Of a DNA stretch of 64,000 nucleotides, positions 34,747-47,233 are shown in pieces. Both the position numbers and the translations under genes were made by a program. The stretch covers positions 4,866,001-4,930,000 of the forward strand of contig JAHRBC010000004.1 in assembly GCA_022702545.1 (NCBI GenBank). Reading direction: 5' to 3'. Position 1 is the first letter of the stretch, and every line of letters starts with the position of its first letter. Under the pieces are notes generated by a model. The model did not search any database. It was not told where the DNA came from and worked only from the letters and a program-made list of their open reading frames with translations. The DNA comes from Phycomyces nitens (lineage: Eukaryota; Mucoromycota; Mucoromycetes; Mucorales; Phycomycetaceae).

Positions 34747-37700
34747 ATGAATAACATTAAAAACGAAACATACAACCTCCTGTGCAAATGTTTGGCCTGT
34801 ACCAAATATACAGCCAATGGAATATTGCAGAATGCACAGACATTCATGCGCCATAAGAATTCTGATAATGTGTCAAGCATTGGTCCCAAGGATAGAGATG
34901 ATTGTAAGTGAAATTGTATATCGTTATTCATAATCTAATAATGTTTGTTGTTAATTATTACAGCCAATGTCAGAAGCACAGTTGAAGAAGAGTCAGATAT
35001 CATAATGCCTGATATTTCTAATGAGTTTATTGATTGTAAGTGCGATATATTTTGGTTATCAATTACAGGTACTAACTTTTATTTTATTATAGATGAAGAC
35101 AGCTTTTCTATCATGTCAGTCGAAACTACTGGACAACAAATACCTTTCTTGAGAGAAGACGATGTTTTTGACGTTGAGGAGGAATCAGATGTTGAGTCAT
35201 CACTCATTGCAGCTGACAATGAGGATTCCGATTCAAATGATGAATCTAGCGATGAAGATGAGACTGAGATTGATGGCGGCAATGGTTTTGAACAAATGAT
35301 GGCTTCAAGTATGTATACATAAAATACAAACATATTTAATTGTATACAAGTTATTTATCATATACTTTCCTTTGTAGTTGGATCCTTGAAGATTCATAAC
35401 ATGTCCCAAACCAGCCAGTTCATGGCTATCTTTGGCGTTATCTTCCAAGCATTCTACTTGGTTCAAACGGGAGGATCGGCCATGCTCAAATTCTTTCACC
35501 ATCTTCTTGTTGCCTTTGAGAAGGATGCTGACCTGCCACTTACTGTCAATGCCTTGAAAGCAATGACCGGATTTGACGTAATGACCAAAGGCATTGTAAA
35601 GTACACCGTTTGCAACAAGTGCTTTGCAATCTACTCGCCAGACAATCATCAGCCAACATGCACTTTCAAGAAATACTCCAGCACGCATACCCAAATTTGC
35701 AACAATCCAATTTTCACCGATCCATCTGCCAGAGATCCAATCCCGTTCATGGTATTCCCATACAGCTCACTCAAGAATACTTTGGCACAGTATCTCTGTA
35801 AGCCTGGATTTGAGGACAAGCTGTTCCAATGGAGATCAAGAGAGACCGTGGAGAACACCTTCCTTGACATATATGATGGTGCAATGTGGAATGAGTTGCT
35901 CGATGATAATGATATGCCATTTGTTGACGATGACTATTCCCTCATGTTGACATTGAACGTGGATTGGTTTCAGCCATTTGATGGGCGCACTCATGCCAGT
36001 GGTGCTTTATATCTGTCGATTAATAACTTGCCCAGAGAAGAAAGGATGAAGCCAGAAAACATCATTCTTGTTGGCGTCATGCCAGGGCCAAAGGAAGCAA
36101 AGACCGATCAGATGAACAACTTTCTTGAGCCTCTTGTTGACGAGTTGGTTGACTTTTACACTGGAATGACAATCAAGACAGCCATGTTCCCTGGTGGTGT
36201 TCGTGTTCGTGCTGCTCTCATGTGTGTTGCCTGCGATATACCAGCTGCAAGAAAAACCGCGGGATTTACAGGGCATGCAAGCACCAACGCTTGTCACAAG
36301 TGTGCACGTCAGTTTTTGGTGATCGATGGATCGAGCAAGATCGATTACTCTGGGTTTGACGTTGAGAATTGGACACCAAGAGAAAAGGCAGCCAATGCTG
36401 TGCATGCCGAAATGTGGTTCAATGCAGAATCAGACGTCGAATGGGCAGAGTTGGAGAAAAACAATGGTACCCAATATTCTGAATTGCATCGCCTACACTA
36501 CTTTGATCCTGTCCGGTGTACGATCGTAGATCCTATGCACAACTTGTTTCTTGGTACAGCCAAACGGATGATCAGCATTTGGAGAGACCTCGGTTATTTT
36601 CCCAGCACCACTCTTGCCCGCATGCAACATCTGGCAGATTCCATTCTTGTTCCTCCTGGATATGCTGTATTGTCCAACAAAATTGCTTCTGGGTTCCCAT
36701 ATATGAAGGCAGACGAGTGGCGATCGTGGTGTCTTGTGTATTCGCTGGTTGTCCTGGAGAATGCTTTGCCAGAAACAGACTACAATAACTGGCTAGTATT
36801 CGTTGATGCATGCCGTCTATTGACAGGACCATCTGTCACGACTCAGAGTATAGATGAGGCACACCAGCTCCTTGGCAATTTTGGTGAAAAGTGCGAGATT
36901 TTGTATGGAACTGTCAGCATCACACCAAACATGCATCTGCATATGCACTTACGTGAGTCCATGCTTGACTTTGGCCCTGTCTATGCATTCTGGTTGTATA
37001 GCTTTGAACGATACAATGGCAAGCTCAAGAATATCAAGACAAATCGCCGCAATGGATTCGAGGTCACTTTCATGAAGGTCTTCTTGGAAAAGGGATTCAT
37101 CAGCAACTTTCTTCAGTTCTATTCTGCCAAACTTTCACCACCCATGGTAGAATTTCTCCAAGAAGTTGCTCAAATAGCACCGACGCCTGTAAGATCCTTG
37201 GTGAACTCTGAGTACGGCCACCCTCCATATATGCAATTCAATCTCAACATGTTCCTCCAAGCTGCCACCAATCCATGGTTTAATGTCACTGGAAGTGAAG
37301 CCCTGCCATTGACCTCGTTGCCATTGAAATTGTCGCCTTTATCTATAATGACTGGCAATCATTATAAGTACTTGGTCGAATTCTATAACAAGGCTTACCA
37401 AGACACTGGGATTTCCTTCTGTGCCACGGATAGCATCCCACTTGGAGGGCATGTCTATATCAATGACCAGATTCGCAAGATGAAGAAGATTTCGTTGCTA
37501 GGACAAGAGTATTGGAGTGGTGAAAAGAAAAAGCGCGGTTCTTTTGTACAAGTCTTGTTTCTGGACAATTCGACAAGTGAATTTGTTGCATTTCCCGGCC
37601 AGATTGAGTATTTATTTACTCATGTTATCAAGATTGGTGGAATCGAAAGAGTTTCTACTTTTGCTTTCGTCAAATGGTTTCCGATGTATAATGCTGGCAG

Positions 37701-37881
37701 ATATCAACCGTTGATCAACCAAGGTCTGGAGCTGTGGGAAAAGGGGTTTTTAGAGGAGACCATTGAGTGTATTATTCCAGTACATCGTCTGCATTCTTGC
37801 TTTGCATTGACAACTCACAATCTCCAACAAGGGTCTCAAAAACGCCTGATTATTCCATTACCTAGAAAAGTCGTCACTTAA
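34747..37881 (+). CDS. Tnp2-type transposase of element J (4 exons, 982 aa, intact)
   Basis: Exons 34747-34903, 34964-35035, 35093-35308 and 35378-37881 join in phase 1 at each GT-AG intron and stay open to TAA. Exon 1: zinc knuckle CKCLAC followed by a His (FMRHKN). Exons 2-3: acidic linker (about 90 residues rich in Asp, Glu, Ser). Exon 4: CNKCFAIY, NVDWFQPFDG, NACHKCARQ, DPMHNLFLGTAKRM, NMHLHMHL and FERYNG, which fit the two Asp and one Glu of the CACTA DDE core, then a C-terminal domain ending PLPRKVVT. J is divergent from the other copies. Intact, so possibly active. Confidence 0.85.
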
Positions 37882-38413
37882 TAAAAAAATTGCGTTTTTG
37901 ACCACAAACATCAGCCACGTAATGCTTATTTTTCTTGTTTTACTTTACCATCTGTTATTTTATCAATACATTTTTAAGATTGATTAAAATATTAGATTGA
38001 TATATACAAGTTTCATGTTCTTTAAAACAGATATCAAAACAAATATTTATTTTCTTCAGCTCATTATGCGATAAGCCAAGTAGCTGTTTATTTAATACCC
38101 GATAATCAGCTATATTTTAAAGTTTATACTACATAATATACTAAAAATTTTCATTTAAATTCCAAGTTTATAAAGCCGATGAAAATATTTTATTTTACTA
38201 TTAAATATTTGTTTTGCAATAATTATGACTAAAATAAAATAACCATTAAAAATAATATTGTTTCTCACCATCTTGTCTTTCTTTATTTTTTAATGCTTCA
38301 ACAATACAAAAACGAGTAATGCCAATCCTACCACCATCATCTTCCAGCCCAACAACTTGTTTCAACTTATTCAATAAAGACCATTATATCAAGACAACCA
38401 AATACAAATATTT
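37882..38413. terminator. Convergent 3' region of J
   Basis: AT-rich spacer of 532 bp between the two converging stop codons. AATAAA-like words occur on both strands. No open frame. Confidence 0.3.
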
Positions 38414-39512
38414 TTATTGCCATGTTGCAATCCACTTGGCAACACGCGCCTTCTGCTCTTTTGACAATTCAATATGTCTACTTTCAACAGGACAAGAAGA
38501 AAAGTCAATGACCTTCATCTTCTTTTCCTTGCTCCTCTGGGCTTTCAACTCGCCCAAGTACTCCTCGACCTATATCATAATCAAATTAATTAATTATATG
38601 AAGCACATCAAATTTGCCCGAACAATATCTTACCAAAGGATGTCTGTTACTGGGAGTATAAACGGTATACTCCCGTTGCTCATCATCAGACTCAATGTCA
38701 GACAACATCTCTTTGTCTAAGAGATCCTCGACTGTCTCTCCATACCTGGACTCCAAGTTTGCCCTGTCTGCCAAATGCAGCCTCTTGTAGGCGGCGAGGA
38801 CCTATTTCAAAATCAAGTATTAGAAGTATGAAAACAAATATTATATTATACTAACTCTTGTTTTTCTCGTACGTCTACGAGAAGACTGGTTTCGCTTAGC
38901 TAACTTTTCTGGCGAGGTGTTAGCTCTGTTTAGCTTGTACGAGATATGCCATCTTGTTTTTTCCTCTATGACTGCAGACGCAAGAGGCTGTCCTTCGGGC
39001 TGTTGATGGATATACATCCGGACCTTGTCTGCAATAGGCCGGTTGGATGAAGAGAGTGCCCCCTCATTCATTGTCAATGGTGTAGACACCAAGACATTCC
39101 TTGTCTCTGATCGTATGAGGCACTATATGACATAGGGTAAGTAATTCATCAATATAAAATTAATATTTATATATAGATATCCTACCGAGACCGATGGAAG
39201 TCAATACTTCATATACATCTGTGGTGGTGGAGCTTGATGGGGGGAAACTTGGCTACTGTTGCCATTCGAGTTCTTGAGGGATTCCATCCCTTGATGGACC
39301 TGCTGCAACAGGACATGCGACTCATTCAGTCTTGTCTGAAGAGCCAACAGGTTTGACAACACTGCACCGTCCTGTTCAGCGTTGTTGCTTGGAGCAGGAA
39401 GGATCATCTGCATCACGGTTCCTGCTGGTCTAGTGCCACTAGTCTTACCAATCGACTTCTTGGTAGTCGACTTGTAGGTCTTTTTAGAGCTTGATGATAT
39501 AAATTGAGACAT
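38414..39512 (-). CDS. Accessory protein of element J (divergent; exon 1 uncertain)
   Basis: Exons 39122-38856 (267 nt), 38801-38634 (168 nt, as in E) and 38569-38414 (156 nt, as in C, D, E) are in phase 0. They keep the family features DKEMLSDIESDDE and a C-terminal Trp (VAKWIATWQ). Exon 1 starts at 39512 (MSQFISSSSKKTYKS, Gln/Ser/Pro-rich). It reaches a TGA before the only phase-0 donor I find (near 39167), so it is either mutated or spliced in a way I did not resolve. Convergent with the transposase (533 bp apart). Function unknown. Confidence 0.55.
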
Positions 39513-40136
39513 TGAATACTAGAAAAATATATTAAAGTGTGAGGTTCGTTGATTATGAATATCTATTTTCCAATAGATTTTGAAATATTCCGTAAATAAT
39601 ACATACATGAGAAAGTAATTAAAAGTAATTAAAAAGTATACTTCTTTCTAAAGAGGTTTTATAGTATTTTGATCTTTGCTTACATTATGCTGTCAGGTAT
39701 ACTTAGTAATCTGCTTCAACTGGCTAATCTATTTAATTTGCTTGCACTGACTAATCCATTTGTAATATTTGGGCTCTGTTTCAAAAATACAAATCGTTTT
39801 ATTAAGTGGGCTTATTAGTTCCACGTCACGTTCGGGACACTCAATATCGCCATTGATCTCTATTGGATTATTGCTTTCAACCTTTGTTCTTTTCTATATC
39901 CATACAAGGGCTGCTGGTTTATGTCAATAACTCTGGTATACTGGTAATGTTCTTTTTTATTATCTCATTCAGTTTCCACAAGCTCATTGCTCTGCTTAGT
40001 AATTCACGGCCTCCCATTACAAACAAATACAGAGGAGCACTTTGCTGTATATTATGGTATGATGACACTCCTTTATACACTAGACATGCTTTATTAACAT
40101 TCGTTCCATTCATTAGAATTTTTTCGGTCATCTGGT

Positions 40137-40475
40137 ATGTGCCGATTCCATGTCATCTGGTCAGTAATTGTGTCCGCTATACCCATTACCAAGTAAGTAT
40201 ACAACCTTTCAGCCCTTATATTACTTTACTAATCTCTTATCTAATAGATGTAATCGAAATATTCTTCATCTGGTTGGCCATTGCGCCCATTGCGCCCATT
40301 ACACTGATGACCAAGTAAGTATATAACCACTCAACGTTTATATTATTTTCCTGACATATTCTTAATAGATATTACCGAAATTTTTTATACCATTTATCAA
40401 AGTATTCAAGTTTTCTCGATATAAATACCAATGTAAGTATTGTTGTTCCATTCAAATTATTTTACAGTCTGCTAA
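40137..40475 (+). CDS. Micro-exon gene (gene 3) of element J, putative
   Basis: Exons 40137-40192, 40248-40314, 40369-40432 and 40468-40475, separated by 35-55-bp introns, three of which start GTAAGTAT. The frame stays open (64 aa, start MCRFHVIW) through all joins to TAA. It lies between the accessory gene and the accessory-side terminus and is read outward, as in C and H. The start resembles MRSFQYIL in C. It is short and the similarity is weak, so coding status is uncertain. Confidence 0.35.
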
Positions 40476-41115
40476 AATACACCCATGAAAATTATCTAGC
40501 CACCCTTTTTTTTCAAAAGAAAACAAACACCCACGTAAGCAGTGCCGCAGCAAGTAACAAAGGAAGGTAGGGGGTCTAGTAGACCAGGGTAACCCATATA
40601 TTCTCCGGATGAGTAAAAGAATACCCATCCAATTGAGAAAAGGGCAAGGCTAGCATATTAGGCAATAAAAGTAGGAGTGAGTAGAGATGAGAACGAATAG
40701 AAATCATTAGGAAAACTTTTTTATCCAATAAAAACTATTATAAACTACATCTTTGGCCTGTATCTGCCATGAATTCATACCGAATTCATACTGAATCCTA
40801 TGAGGACACTGCTTTAATATTGAAAAGAGCAACCTATATAAAGTAATTTAAAGAACTGAATCCTTCGGGGCTAGAAAATATGGGACAAAAAAAAAAGAAA
40901 CCCCCCAATTTTCGTGACAAAAAAAAGCACAAAAAAAATAACCCACCTTTTGCTTTTTGCGCTTTGACGTTTCAGTATACTGATTGGAATCATTCAGACA
41001 ACGAATCCTAAAAATTTAATATTAAAAAATTTGGCAAATTTTATATCAAATCTTTATCATTCAGTCAAGAATTTTATAAATATCAGTATACTAAAATGGC
41101 CCTTCTTTTGCAGTG

Positions 41116-41470
41116 GACCCTGGGGGGAAGAGTTTTGTTTGCCCAAAACTTTGGCAAGCTGCAACTTGGTCTCAGCAAGTTCTTCTGTCAACCGGATGTT
41201 TTTGGCCGCAACGGCTTCCCAGTGGGCACTGGCAGCAGTGAGGGCATCGACCTTCTTGGCAAGATCAGCAAGGTATGCCATGAGATCACTTGGCATTCCC
41301 TGCATGAGAGATGGGGGCAATGATGTTGACATCGGTAATCTCAACGGAAAAAAGTTGTTCGATCGTTCTGAGACTTGGTCAGTGGGTGCTATGATGGGTA
41401 AGCGTGTTGAGGATGGTGTTATGGCTGTTGGATGCGACGTCTTAGACGATGGATGCTTGGGGATGTTCAA
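41116..41470 (-). pseudogene. LINE ORF1 5' part
   Basis: ATG at 41470. Pro/Ser/Thr-rich start (MNIPKHPSSKTSHPT), then a predicted coiled coil (DLAKKVDALTAASAHWEAVA to LAKVLGKQ), as is common in LINE ORF1 proteins. Interrupted after SSPQG by element J; the remainder is at 34144-33474. Confidence 0.75.
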
Positions 41471-41550
41471 TGTTGCTATGGGTAGATAGGTATTGGCAAA
41501 AAGTTACTAAAAACGGAAATTTTTTGGAGAAAAATATCCTATAAGCGAAA
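41471..41550 (-). mobile_element. LINE 5' untranslated tip
   Basis: 80 bp upstream of ORF1. It is shared with 60555-60637, and both copies end at GCGAAA on the plus strand, so this is probably the true 5' end of the LINE. It stops 7 bp before the tRNA-Ile gene. Confidence 0.7.
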
Positions 41551-41557
41551 GAGACCT

Positions 41558-41631
41558 GCCCGCTTAGCTCAGTTGGTTAGAGCGTGGTGCTAATAACGCC
41601 AAGGCCACAGGTTCGACCCCTGTAGTGGGCA
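41558..41631 (+). tRNA. tRNA-Ile (AAT)
   Basis: 74 nt. Acceptor GCCCGCT pairs with AGTGGGC, with one G-T pair. D-arm TAGCTCAGTTGGTTAGA, anticodon loop CTAATAA with anticodon AAT, and T-arm ACAGGTTCGACCCCTGT; A73. No intron, CCA not encoded. It is followed by TTCTTTT, a Pol III terminator. A LINE 5' end lies 7 bp upstream and a gypsy LTR 6 bp downstream. Confidence 0.95.
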
Positions 41632-41637
41632 TTCTTT

Positions 41638-41955
41638 TGTCGTGCCTAATTTTGGTGAAACAAGCTCTAGTGACTTGTCTTTACAAATGAGGCATGATTT
41701 GAAATGATTATTCATCTGTTTGTAATTACAGAAATTTGTAATCCGTTTATAATAATTTTGTAAGAACATTAGACACCTCTTCAGTGTAGTCAAAGATGAA
41801 TAATCATTTAGAAAACTATATAAGATATCCAAATTCAAAACAATAAAAATTATCTTTTATCCTCTCTCTTATTTTGAATACTCCTGTGTATTAAAGCTTG
41901 ACCAATTCAACTACGTTTACAGTGAATTGGAAGATAGCCTAGATCAGGAACGACA
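41638..41955 (+). mobile_element. Solo gypsy-type LTR in the tRNA-Ile terminator
   Basis: Begins TGTCGTGCCTAATTTTGG and ends GGAACGACA, 318 bp. Target duplication CTTT (41634-41637 and 41956-41959), taken from the T-rich tRNA terminator. The related copy is 52840-53876. Confidence 0.8.
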
Positions 41956-42008
41956 CTTTAAACTAAAGATACTTGAAATTTTTTTAATGTTGTTCCTGAT
42001 CTGGGATA

Positions 42009-42175
42009 GTTGTCGTTCCTGATCTGGGATGGTCTTCCTTTTACTATAACAAAGCCAAAAGGTCAATCCCACTGGGGAAACAGGAGTATACGTAAAATCA
42101 AAGAGAGGATAAAAGATACTTTTTTATTGTTATGACTTTGGTTATCTTATATAGTTTTCTAACTAATACTGCGCA
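42009..42175 (-). mobile_element. Solo gypsy-type LTR, first part (split by H)
   Basis: Starts TGTCGTTCCTGATCTGGG after a TAGT target copy (42005-42008). The remainder is at 52347-52496, ending CCGACA followed by TAGT. Interrupted by element H. Confidence 0.75.
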
Positions 42176-42417
42176 CACTGGAAAAATGGGCTGGATTACT
42201 AGTGCACCAAGAGTACTTTAAGGTGTAGGAAATATAGGCCTTTTTTTCAACTCAGAAGATTTTTTTTATTCAAATAAAAAAAGACTTTTTAACAGATCCT
42301 ATTGGTTCGGGCAAACAAGTAAAATACAATAGTTTTTTTTTGTCTATAAATTGACAGCAAATAAAACATATGAAGCACTTGTTTCCTTTTTTATCTTACA
42401 ATCGAATCACACAAAAT

Positions 42418-45400
42418 ATGTCTTCTGCTTCCCAAAACAACACTGCCTGTTACTGTAACAAATGCAATGGTAACCAAGAAGGGTTCTCTATGGTATCCAG
42501 ACGCAATTATCAGCGTCATGCCAAAAGAGCAAGAATTGAAGAGGCTGGACAAACTGAGAGTAGTATGTATTAATTTTATATTTACTGCGCAATAATAACC
42601 ATTATTCTTTAATTGAACCTCAGGCACACAAAGTGTCATTATGGATGTTGATGTTGAGGGTAAAAATATTTATTTGAAAACCAGTTTAAGGGCAATAAAC
42701 TAATCTATTCCATATTTGTAGCAATCCCGATGTTTGAATCTGAATCCATGGAAACAATGGGCGGTCAGGCCAACCTACCTTTTTTGGATTCCGTCCCGAT
42801 GTCTGACGATGATTTGGCTGACAATGAGGTCAATGGCGATGACACCGAGATTGCCAATGACAGTGACAATGGCAACAATGAAGAGAGTGATGTCGAGGAG
42901 ATTGATGTTGAGGAGTTCAACGGCGAAGGTCAGTATTGAATAACTATCATAAAGAAGCATGCCGAAATTGAGTGTTAATAATTTTCCTTTTTTAAAACAG
43001 AACCCTTTGGTGCTCCTGGTATGCCCGAAAATCCAGTGCATAGGGCTATTGCCATTTTCGTTGTTCTTTTTGCATCCCGTTATGCAGTCAACAAGGGCGC
43101 AGTTGTATTGATCCAGTTTGTCAATGAGCTCTTGATGGTTTATGGACAAGACTTTCAGCTACCAACAAGTCTTGCTGGCCTTCAGAAGATGACGGGTTTT
43201 AACAATATCACCAAAGATATCAAACGATTCGTTTCTTGCCCAGATTGCCACCAGATCTACGAAGAATCTATTTCCGTTCCTCCCTTGTGTAGCTCTGTGA
43301 AAATAGGCGCAAACATAACTTGTAACTGTGAGCTGAGAAAGAAGTCGACGTCTGGTGCCATGGTTCCAAAGAAAATCTTTGTGTATCAGTCCGTCAAAGA
43401 TGCACTCAAGGTTCTCTTTCTTCGTCCTGGTTTCGAGCAGAAGATCGGCCTCTGGAACGACGAGCTGAAGGTGGCAGACACCATGTGTGACGTTTACGAT
43501 GGCAAGATGTGGAAGGAGTTGAAAGACAGTGATGGTCTTTCATTTGTTGCCCGCCCTCGTTCTCTTCTGTTGACTCTCAACATCGACTGGTTTCAGCCCT
43601 TCGATGGTGTCACCCACTCCTCTGGTGCCATATATTTGGCAATCAACAACTTGCCCAGAGATGAAAGGTTCAAGCCAGAGAACGTCGTCTTGGTTGGGCT
43701 AATGCCTGGACCAAAGGAGCCCAAGTCGTATGAGATCAACAGCTATCTCAAGCCTTTGGTGGATGACCTTGAGCAGTTGTACGTTGGAATGACAATTCCA
43801 ACCTTTGAGTATCGATCTGGAGCAACCGTCCGTGCTGCACTCCTAATGGTGGCATGTGATATCCCAGCAGCCAGGAAAACGAGCGGATTCACATCCCACA
43901 ATAGCACCAACGCCTGCTATAAATGCAGTCGTCAATTCAGTCGTCTTGCTGGGACAAGCAGTGTGGACTTTCGTGGTTTCAACTATCTGGAGTGGTCTAT
44001 TCGTCATGGTGTCGAAAACAGGGTGCATGCTGAGGTGTGGAAGAGTGCTAGTACACCCTCAGAAAGGCATCAGCTGGAGATCGAAAATGGTGTTCGATGG
44101 TCGCAGCTGCATCGCCTTGGATACTTTGATCTAGTACGTGGAACGATCATTGATCCCATGCACAATCTCTTTCTGGGCACGGCAAAGAGAATGATGGAAA
44201 AGTGGATTGCTGGTGGTGATATCAATAGTGGACAACTGAACGACATGCAGCAAATCGCCAAGAAAATGACTCTCCCAGCCTCGTACAGTTCATTGACAGC
44301 GAAAATTGGAAAAGGGTTTTCATTTATGAAAGCTGACGAATGGAAGTCCTGGGTGCTGGCGTACTCTCCCGTCTTGCTGAAAGATGTTCTCAACAATGAC
44401 AAGTTCAGAAACTGGATGGACTTTGTCGATGCCTGCCGTCTCCTTGTAAAGCCATCCCTATCATTTGAAGAACTTGACGATGCCCATGACTACCTAGAGA
44501 AATTCTGTCAAAAGTGCGAGCGTCTTTACCCTCCTAGTGTCCTCACCTGCAATATGCATCTGCACCTCCATCTTCGCGAGACCATTCGTGATTTTGGACC
44601 AGTGTATGGCTATTGGCTCTTTGGGTTCGAGCGATACAATGGTTTGCTAAAGAACGTGAGCACTAACAGAAAGGATAGTTTTGAGGCAACGTATATGAGG
44701 AATTTTGTTGAAGAATCGTACAAGGCCAATTATGTGCAAGCAGTCCTTGGATACTCCAGTAAAATCCCATTCTCTTCTGTATTTGCCAAGCTCGTCTCCT
44801 CACCCACCCTTTCACCTGCCACTGTACCAGACACCCAACGCCGATTCAACTTGCAGCACTTCTTGGACTCTTCCTTGAATCCAGAGATCTCTGTTAATGG
44901 CAATGAACCTCTTCCTTCCTCGGCCTTTCCTCTGCAACTTGGAAAGACAACGTCAATGGGGGATGTAGACTATCCTCATTTGTTGAGTTACTACAGAGAG
45001 CAATATGGCATCGCCGAACTCACCAGCTATCAGGAAGCTTCTTCTCGGTTCTCATTTGTAGACGATCAAATAACGAAGTTGAAGTCGATCGATCTACTTG
45101 GCCAAGTCTACCGTGGAGCAAATGGATTAGGCAACCATGGATCCTATATACAGGCGTTATATGTTGGTAGTAATGATCAGACAGTAAACGCATATACCGG
45201 CCAGATCCAATATCTCTTTATTCATAAGTTCACGCCGCCATCAACTAGTACCAACCACTGGACTCGCATGGTTCATGAAAATCAACATGTATTCGCATTT
45301 GTTAGATGGTTTGCAACAACCTCTAACAGATCGCGTGAGGATGAAGGTGTTGAGGTTTGCAAAAATGAATATTCCATGCCTGATCATAACAGCATCTTGC

Positions 45401-45504
45401 CAGTACACAGGATTTTGTTAGAAGTTGCCATTGGAGAGCACATCACTCGAACTAATAAGAGAATGATGCTTGTCATCCCTCTTCCAAAAAAAATCTGTGC
45501 CTAA
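42418..45504 (+). CDS. Tnp2-type transposase of element H (4 exons, 963 aa, intact)
   Basis: Exons 42418-42562, 42624-42659 (36 nt), 42722-42928 and 43001-45504, each joined in phase 1 at GT-AG introns; total 2,892 nt, open to TAA. Exon 1: CYCNKC...H zinc knuckle with a basic RHAKRAR tail. Exon 3: acidic linker. Exon 4: FVSCPDCH, NIDWFQPFDG, NACYKCSRQ, DPMHNLFLGTAKRM, NMHLHLHLRET and GFERYNG, matching the Asp, Asp and Glu of the CACTA DDE core, then a C-terminal region ending PLPKKICA. The upstream ATG at 42370 is out of line with the family start. Acts in the nucleus on the element ends. Confidence 0.9.
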
Positions 45505-45632
45505 TATAAAATAAAAAATATCTTCTTCTTTTAAAGATAACCAAAATTAAGGCACCAAAAATATACTTTATATATATTGACGGTATTACGTTCTTGGGGA
45601 AGTGGGTGAGAAAATATAAACAACAACTTTAT

Positions 45633-46798
45633 TTATACATCGTTTCTAAAAGCCCACTGTGGGAGGCGGGAAACCACGTCATTTGGGGCCGCTGAGTTTG
45701 ACACACTCTTAAAAACCCGAGGCAAGAATTGATGGGAATGCAAACCCATTCCATCAAGGACATGAGAGTCAACAATAGTGATGAGTCTATTAAACTGAAA
45801 TACAAGTATTAATATTTTATATAACAATTCAGACACGTAACCCAGTTATTGCCTTATTATTATTTACCTCATCACTTCTCCATCCTGGGCGAACAGTACG
45901 GATGACACGTTTGGTGCCACTTTCAGATGTCTCTACATCAGATTCACCCTCGGACATTGCCTCCCTTATGATCATGTTGGCACAATCTTTGCCCATCATC
46001 TCATTGATTGCGTCCTCATTGTCAAGGTAGGCATTCAAGCGCCGAGAATGGCTCTAAAATTCTCAGTTAATACTGCTTCTTTGATATTAAATATTTATTA
46101 GTTATTTAAAGTATATCTTACCTCGCCTGCACGGTTTGCCCTTCTTGAACGAGTGTTCACGGCAGCTTTTGCCGAAGAAGACTTCTTGTCTTTGGAACTT
46201 TGGCTCCTGAAGTTGGTGTGAAGATTCTTGTGCAAGTCACTTCTCCTCATTCCCTTGCTCTCAAACTTGGGCTCCAAGTAGTTGAGAATCCTAACAACTA
46301 ACTCCTTGTTTGGACTTTGGTTGAAAGGAACGTCTGTATTCCACCTTGGCTTGTTATTGTTTGCCAAGATCTCTGCAGTTATTCTCGACGAAAACTTTGG
46401 CTTCCACATATATTTGCGAATCGCCGTCTGACACAGTATATGAGATAATGAATTGATAACATACTATATAATTTGCTACTTACATAGACATCGTTGTTTG
46501 TCTGCTTGGTTGGCACAACTGGTAGAAGAGCAACAGGTGCAACAGGAATGGCAGGAGAGTTGACAAGAGCAGTGTTATGGGCACTACCCAATGCACCAAT
46601 TGCTCTAATGGCTGAAGCATTACCAGCCACAACAACGTTGAGTTGAGCCTTTACAGACCCCACTTGCACTTCGACGTTTGTCATTTTGCCTTCCATCTCG
46701 GAAAGCTTTGCCATAATCTGTTCCATGTCAGGAGCAGGAGCAGAAGTAGGACCAGCAGGAGTGGGACGAGGAGCAATTGTTCTTCTTTGGTTAACCAT
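45633..46798 (-). CDS. Accessory protein of element H (4 exons, 322 aa, intact)
   Basis: Exons 46798-46484, 46427-46122 (306 nt), 46053-45868 (186 nt) and 45794-45633, all phase 0, open from ATG to TAA. Exon 1: MVNQRRTIAPRP, then a coiled-coil-like MEQIMAKLSEMEGKM and an Ala/Val/Pro-rich linker. Exon 2: NNNKPRWNTD, FNQSPNKELV and a basic SRRANRAGE end. Exon 3: AMSEGESDVE and RPGWRSDE. Exon 4: LPQWAFRN. No known domain. Converges with the transposase, with 128 bp between stops. Confidence 0.8.
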
Positions 46799-46896
46799 TT
46801 TCTAGAATATGATAAAGTATATTTCGATTATAATTATTAGTTTTTGTTCAATTGAAATAAAAATAGATATAATATACGTACAAAAACTGTTTGGGT

Positions 46897-46935
46897 GAGT
46901 GAGTAAGTAAGTGTGTGTGTGTGTGTGTGTGTGTA
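46897..46935. repeat. GT microsatellite
   Basis: GAGT/AAGT units grading into about 12 GT dinucleotides, in the upstream region shared by the accessory gene and the divergent micro-exon gene of H. Confidence 0.9.
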
Positions 46936-47233
46936 AAGGTAAGAGAGGTTGAATATCAAAAAGGCCGTTATATATAGGCATTTTGAATGACTATAAAGAT
47001 GTTCCTCTATTGTCTTGAAGCACTGAGATGCAAATCGGCCTTGATATTGTTTTTGGGCTCAATCCATCATGCTTTCCGCAGCATGCTTCAAAGGTGAAAA
47101 AAATTTCAGACTCTCTCCTTTTTCTTTGGTTCCCTTTATTTTTCCTTTTGTTTGCTTTTTTGATATCGGCGCCTTTCTCTGGTAAGACATTTTTTATACC
47201 TCTTTATACACACAAATTAATCTCTTTTCATAG

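Larger units (their letters stand above)
34145..41115. mobile_element. Element J, CACTG-type transposon
   Basis: Ends CACTGCAAAAGAAGGG at 34145 and the same 16 bases inverted at 41115. Target duplication GAC (34142-34144 and 41116-41118). Inserted in LINE ORF1; removal restores the frame (SSPQG-PAPVVSL). Contains a plus-strand transposase, a convergent accessory gene and a micro-exon-like gene outward of it. About 7.0 kb. Confidence 0.9.

Noticed and set aside
39863..40318. 151-codon plus-strand frame as a membrane protein
   Set aside because: It runs through clear GT-AG introns of the micro-exon segments in J. Its hydrophobic look comes from T-rich intron sequence.
43021..43149. Later ATG (43021) as the true start of the H transposase
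   Set aside because: Upstream exons with a zinc knuckle and acidic linker join in phase and are conserved in A, D, J and K.
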